This document shows positions 62,006-64,000 of a stretch of DNA of 64,000 nucleotides, in pieces. Each line of letters starts with the position of its first letter. Position 1 is the first letter of the stretch. The notes under the pieces were generated by a model. It did not search any database. It worked only from the letters and a program-made list of their open reading frames with translations, and was not told the origin of the DNA. Position numbers and translations under genes: made by a program. The stretch comes from Gammaproteobacteria bacterium. Its GTDB lineage: Bacteria; Pseudomonadota; Gammaproteobacteria; Pseudomonadales; UBA5518. Location: positions 1-64,000 of the forward strand of contig JADIYI010000008.1 in assembly GCA_016705365.1 (NCBI GenBank), written 5' to 3'.

Positions 62006-64000
62006 TCAGGTCTTGCTCTTGGCGATGATGCCTTCGGCGATGTTGTTCGGCGTTTCCGCGTACTTCTTGAACTCCATCGTGTAGGTGGCACGACCCTGGG
62101 TGGCCGAGCGCAGATCGGTCGCGTAACCGAACATCTCGGACAACGGAACTTCGGCCGTGATGACCTTGCCGGAAGAGCTGTCATCCATGCCCTGGATCAT
62201 GCCACGGCGACGGTTGAGATCGCCGATCACATCGCCCATATAATCTTCCGGCGTAACCACCTCAACGGCCATGATGGGTTCGAGCAGTACCGGATCGGCT
62301 TTCTTGGCGCCGTCCTTTACCGCCATCGAACCGGCAATCTTGAACGCCATTTCGTTGGAGTCGACTTCGTGGAAGGAGCCGTCAAAAATGGTCACCTTCA
62401 TCGCGAGCAGCGGATAACCGGCAATCACGCCGTTCTTCAACTGCTCACGCACGCCCTTGTCGACAGCGGGGATGTATTCCTTGGGTACCGTACCCCCGAC
62501 AACCTCGTTGTGAAATTCGTATTCCGAATCCGCCGGCAGTGGCTCGAGACGCAGCCAAACGTGACCGTATTGTCCGCGACCGCCCGACTGGCGCACGAAT
62601 TTGCCTTCCACCTCAACGCTCTTGCGGATGGTTTCACGGTAGGCCACCTGCGGCTTGCCCACGTTCGCTTCGACGTTGAATTCGCGTCTCATCCGGTCGA
62701 CGATGATCTCCAGATGCAACTCGCCCATGCCGGAGATAATCGTCTGGCTGGATTCCTCGTCGGTATGCACCCGGAAAGAAGGATCTTCCTGCGCGAGCTT
62801 GCTGAGTGCAATGCCCATTTTTTCCTGATCGACCTTGGTCTTTGGCTCCACTGCGACCGAGATCACCGGCTCCGGGAACTCCATGCGCTCCAGGGTGATT
62901 TTCCTGTCTATCGAACACAGCGTGTCGCCGGTCGACACGTCTTTCAGGCCGATAGCTGCCGCAATATCACCGGCCAGCACTTCCTTGATTTCGCTGCGCT
63001 GGTTGGCGTGCATCTGCACCATCCGCCCGACACGCTCCTTGCGGTCCTTCACCGTGTTGTAGACGCCCGATCCACTCTCCAGGACGCCGGAATAGACCCG
63101 GAAAAACGTCAGGGTACCCACGAACGGGTCAGTCGCGATCTTGAATGCCAGGGCGGCAAACGGCGCCTTGTCATCCGCCGGGCAATTGACCGCCGTGCCA
63201 TCCTCGAGGATACCCTCGATCGGCTTGACCTCTGTGGGCGCGGGCAGGTAGTCGATTACCGCGTCCAGCATCGCCTGGACGCCCTTGTTCTTGAACGCCG
63301 AGCCACCGAGCACCGGTACGATTTCACTGCGGATCGTGCGCGTGCGCAAGCCCCACTTGATCTCTTCCTCGGTGAGCGGCGTACCTTCAAGGTATTTTTC
63401 CATCAACTCATCCGACGCTTCCGCCGCGGCCTCGACCAGACCCTCGTGCAACTTGGCACACTCATCGGCCATGCTCGCCGGGATGGACCCATACTCAAAG
63501 CTGAGGCCCTGGTCTGCCTCATTCCAGATGATCGCCTTCATTTTCACCAGGTCGACCACGCCGCTGAAGCCTTCTTCCGCGCCGATCGTCATCTGGATAG
63601 GCACGGCATTGGCGCCCAGGCGGTCCCTGACCTGGTTGACCACGCGCATGAAGTCCGCGCCGGCGCGATCCATCTTGTTGACAAAAATCACCCGCGGCAC
63701 CGCGTACTTGTTGGCCTGGCGCCAGACCGTTTCGGTTTGCGGCTGTACGCCCGAACACCCGCACAGCACAACGACCGCGGCATCGAGAACCCGCAGCGAA
63801 CGCTCCACCTCGATGGTGAAATCGACGTGCCCGGGTGTGTCGATGATATTGATCCGATGCTCGTCGAACTGACGGTTCATGCCAAACCAGAAACAAGTGG
63901 TGGCAGCCGAGGTGATCGTAATGCCGCGCTCCTGTTCCTGCGCCATCCAGTCCATGGTGGCGGCGCCATCGTGCACCTCACCGAGTTTGTGCGATACGCC
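62006..64000 (-). CDS. fusA: Elongation factor G, N-terminus beyond window
   Basis: Translocation GTPase. The window holds about 664 codons, from GVSHKLGEVHDGAATMDWMA to the C-terminus; roughly 40 N-terminal residues with the P-loop lie past base 64000. QERGITITSAATT (switch I), DTPGHVDF (G3) and VNKMDRAGADF (G4) are visible. Later domains include ISGMGELHLEIIVDRMRREF and PKEYIPAVDKG. It is upstream of tuf in the str-type arrangement; rpsL and rpsG would be expected just outside. Confidence 0.98.
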   Translation of the reverse strand, partial: GVSHKLGEVHDGAATMDWMAQEQERGITITSAATTCFWFGMNRQFDEHRINIIDTPGHVDFTIEVERSLRVLDAAVVVLCGCSGVQPQTETVWRQANKYAVPRVIFVNKMDRAGADFMRVVNQVRDRLGANAVPIQMTIGAEEGFSGVVDLVKMKAIIWNEADQGLSFEYGSIPASMADECAKLHEGLVEAAAEASDELMEKYLEGTPLTEEEIKWGLRTRTIRSEIVPVLGGSAFKNKGVQAMLDAVIDYLPAPTEVKPIEGILEDGTAVNCPADDKAPFAALAFKIATDPFVGTLTFFRVYSGVLESGSGVYNTVKDRKERVGRMVQMHANQRSEIKEVLAGDIAAAIGLKDVSTGDTLCSIDRKITLERMEFPEPVISVAVEPKTKVDQEKMGIALSKLAQEDPSFRVHTDEESSQTIISGMGELHLEIIVDRMRREFNVEANVGKPQVAYRETIRKSVEVEGKFVRQSGGRGQYGHVWLRLEPLPADSEYEFHNEVVGGTVPKEYIPAVDKGVREQLKNGVIAGYPLLAMKVTIFDGSFHEVDSNEMAFKIAGSMAVKDGAKKADPVLLEPIMAVEVVTPEDYMGDVIGDLNRRRGMIQGMDDSSSGKVITAEVPLSEMFGYATDLRSATQGRATYTMEFKKYAETPNNIAEGIIAKSKT

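Overview
The window is a high-GC gammaproteobacterial chromosome segment. The lineage call rests on three things: the tuf–S10–spc–alpha ribosomal order, a fabA–fabB pair, and the rplQ…uvrA–MFS–ssb neighbourhood, which I recall from Pseudomonadales/Cellvibrionales. A member of that broad group is likely, but the species cannot be named from the sequence. I saw no tRNA, rRNA, CRISPR array, prophage or insertion sequence.

Region 1 (1–18042, all minus strand) is an exopolysaccharide/glycan locus read leftwards. In transcription order it holds three GT-B glycosyltransferases, a broken Gfo/Idh/MocA oxidoreductase, an alkaline-phosphatase-superfamily protein, a small four-helix membrane protein, an intact Gfo/Idh/MocA oxidoreductase, a second alkaline-phosphatase-superfamily protein, an AsnB-like amidotransferase, a Wzx-type flippase, a GH1 glycosidase, an SGNH hydrolase, a GT2 polyprenyl-phosphate-type transferase and a GMC oxidoreductase that is frameshifted and cut by the window edge. 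No Wzy polymerase or Wza/Wzc export genes are visible, so the locus must continue or be completed elsewhere.

Region 2 (18226–32005, mostly plus) holds a membrane-anchored PQQ-type dehydrogenase fused to cytochrome c, a three-gene SxtJ / DUF5989 / carbamoyltransferase module behind its own promoter and a structured leader, a membrane-anchored unknown, and nucleotide-sugar genes (UDP-HexNAc-type 6-dehydrogenase, GlcA-epimerase-like SDR, galU, ugd, manC). fabA and fabB (unsaturated fatty-acid synthesis) sit between them. With manB and galE further right, the cell should be able to make UDP-Glc, UDP-GlcA, UDP-Gal, GDP-Man and probably uronic-acid derivatives for the glycan.

Region 3 (32035–43783) is housekeeping with sugar genes interleaved: a beta-CASP metallo-beta-lactamase protein, moeA–moaB, an RmlD-like protein missing its catalytic residues, ssb, a YajR-like MFS protein, manB, uvrA and galE. 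A 929-residue RTX-type repeat protein follows (43976–46765).

Region 4 (46828–64000, minus) is the ribosomal/translation block fusA (partial)–tuf–S10–spc–alpha–rpoA–rplQ. It has a consensus sigma70-like promoter before rpsJ, another before rpsM, a terminator after tuf and a bidirectional terminator after rplQ.

The most unusual material is the tandemly duplicated [phosphatase-superfamily + Gfo/Idh/MocA] module with altered active-site positions, the SxtJ/DUF5989/carbamoyltransferase module, and two single-base frameshifts, both at short G runs.
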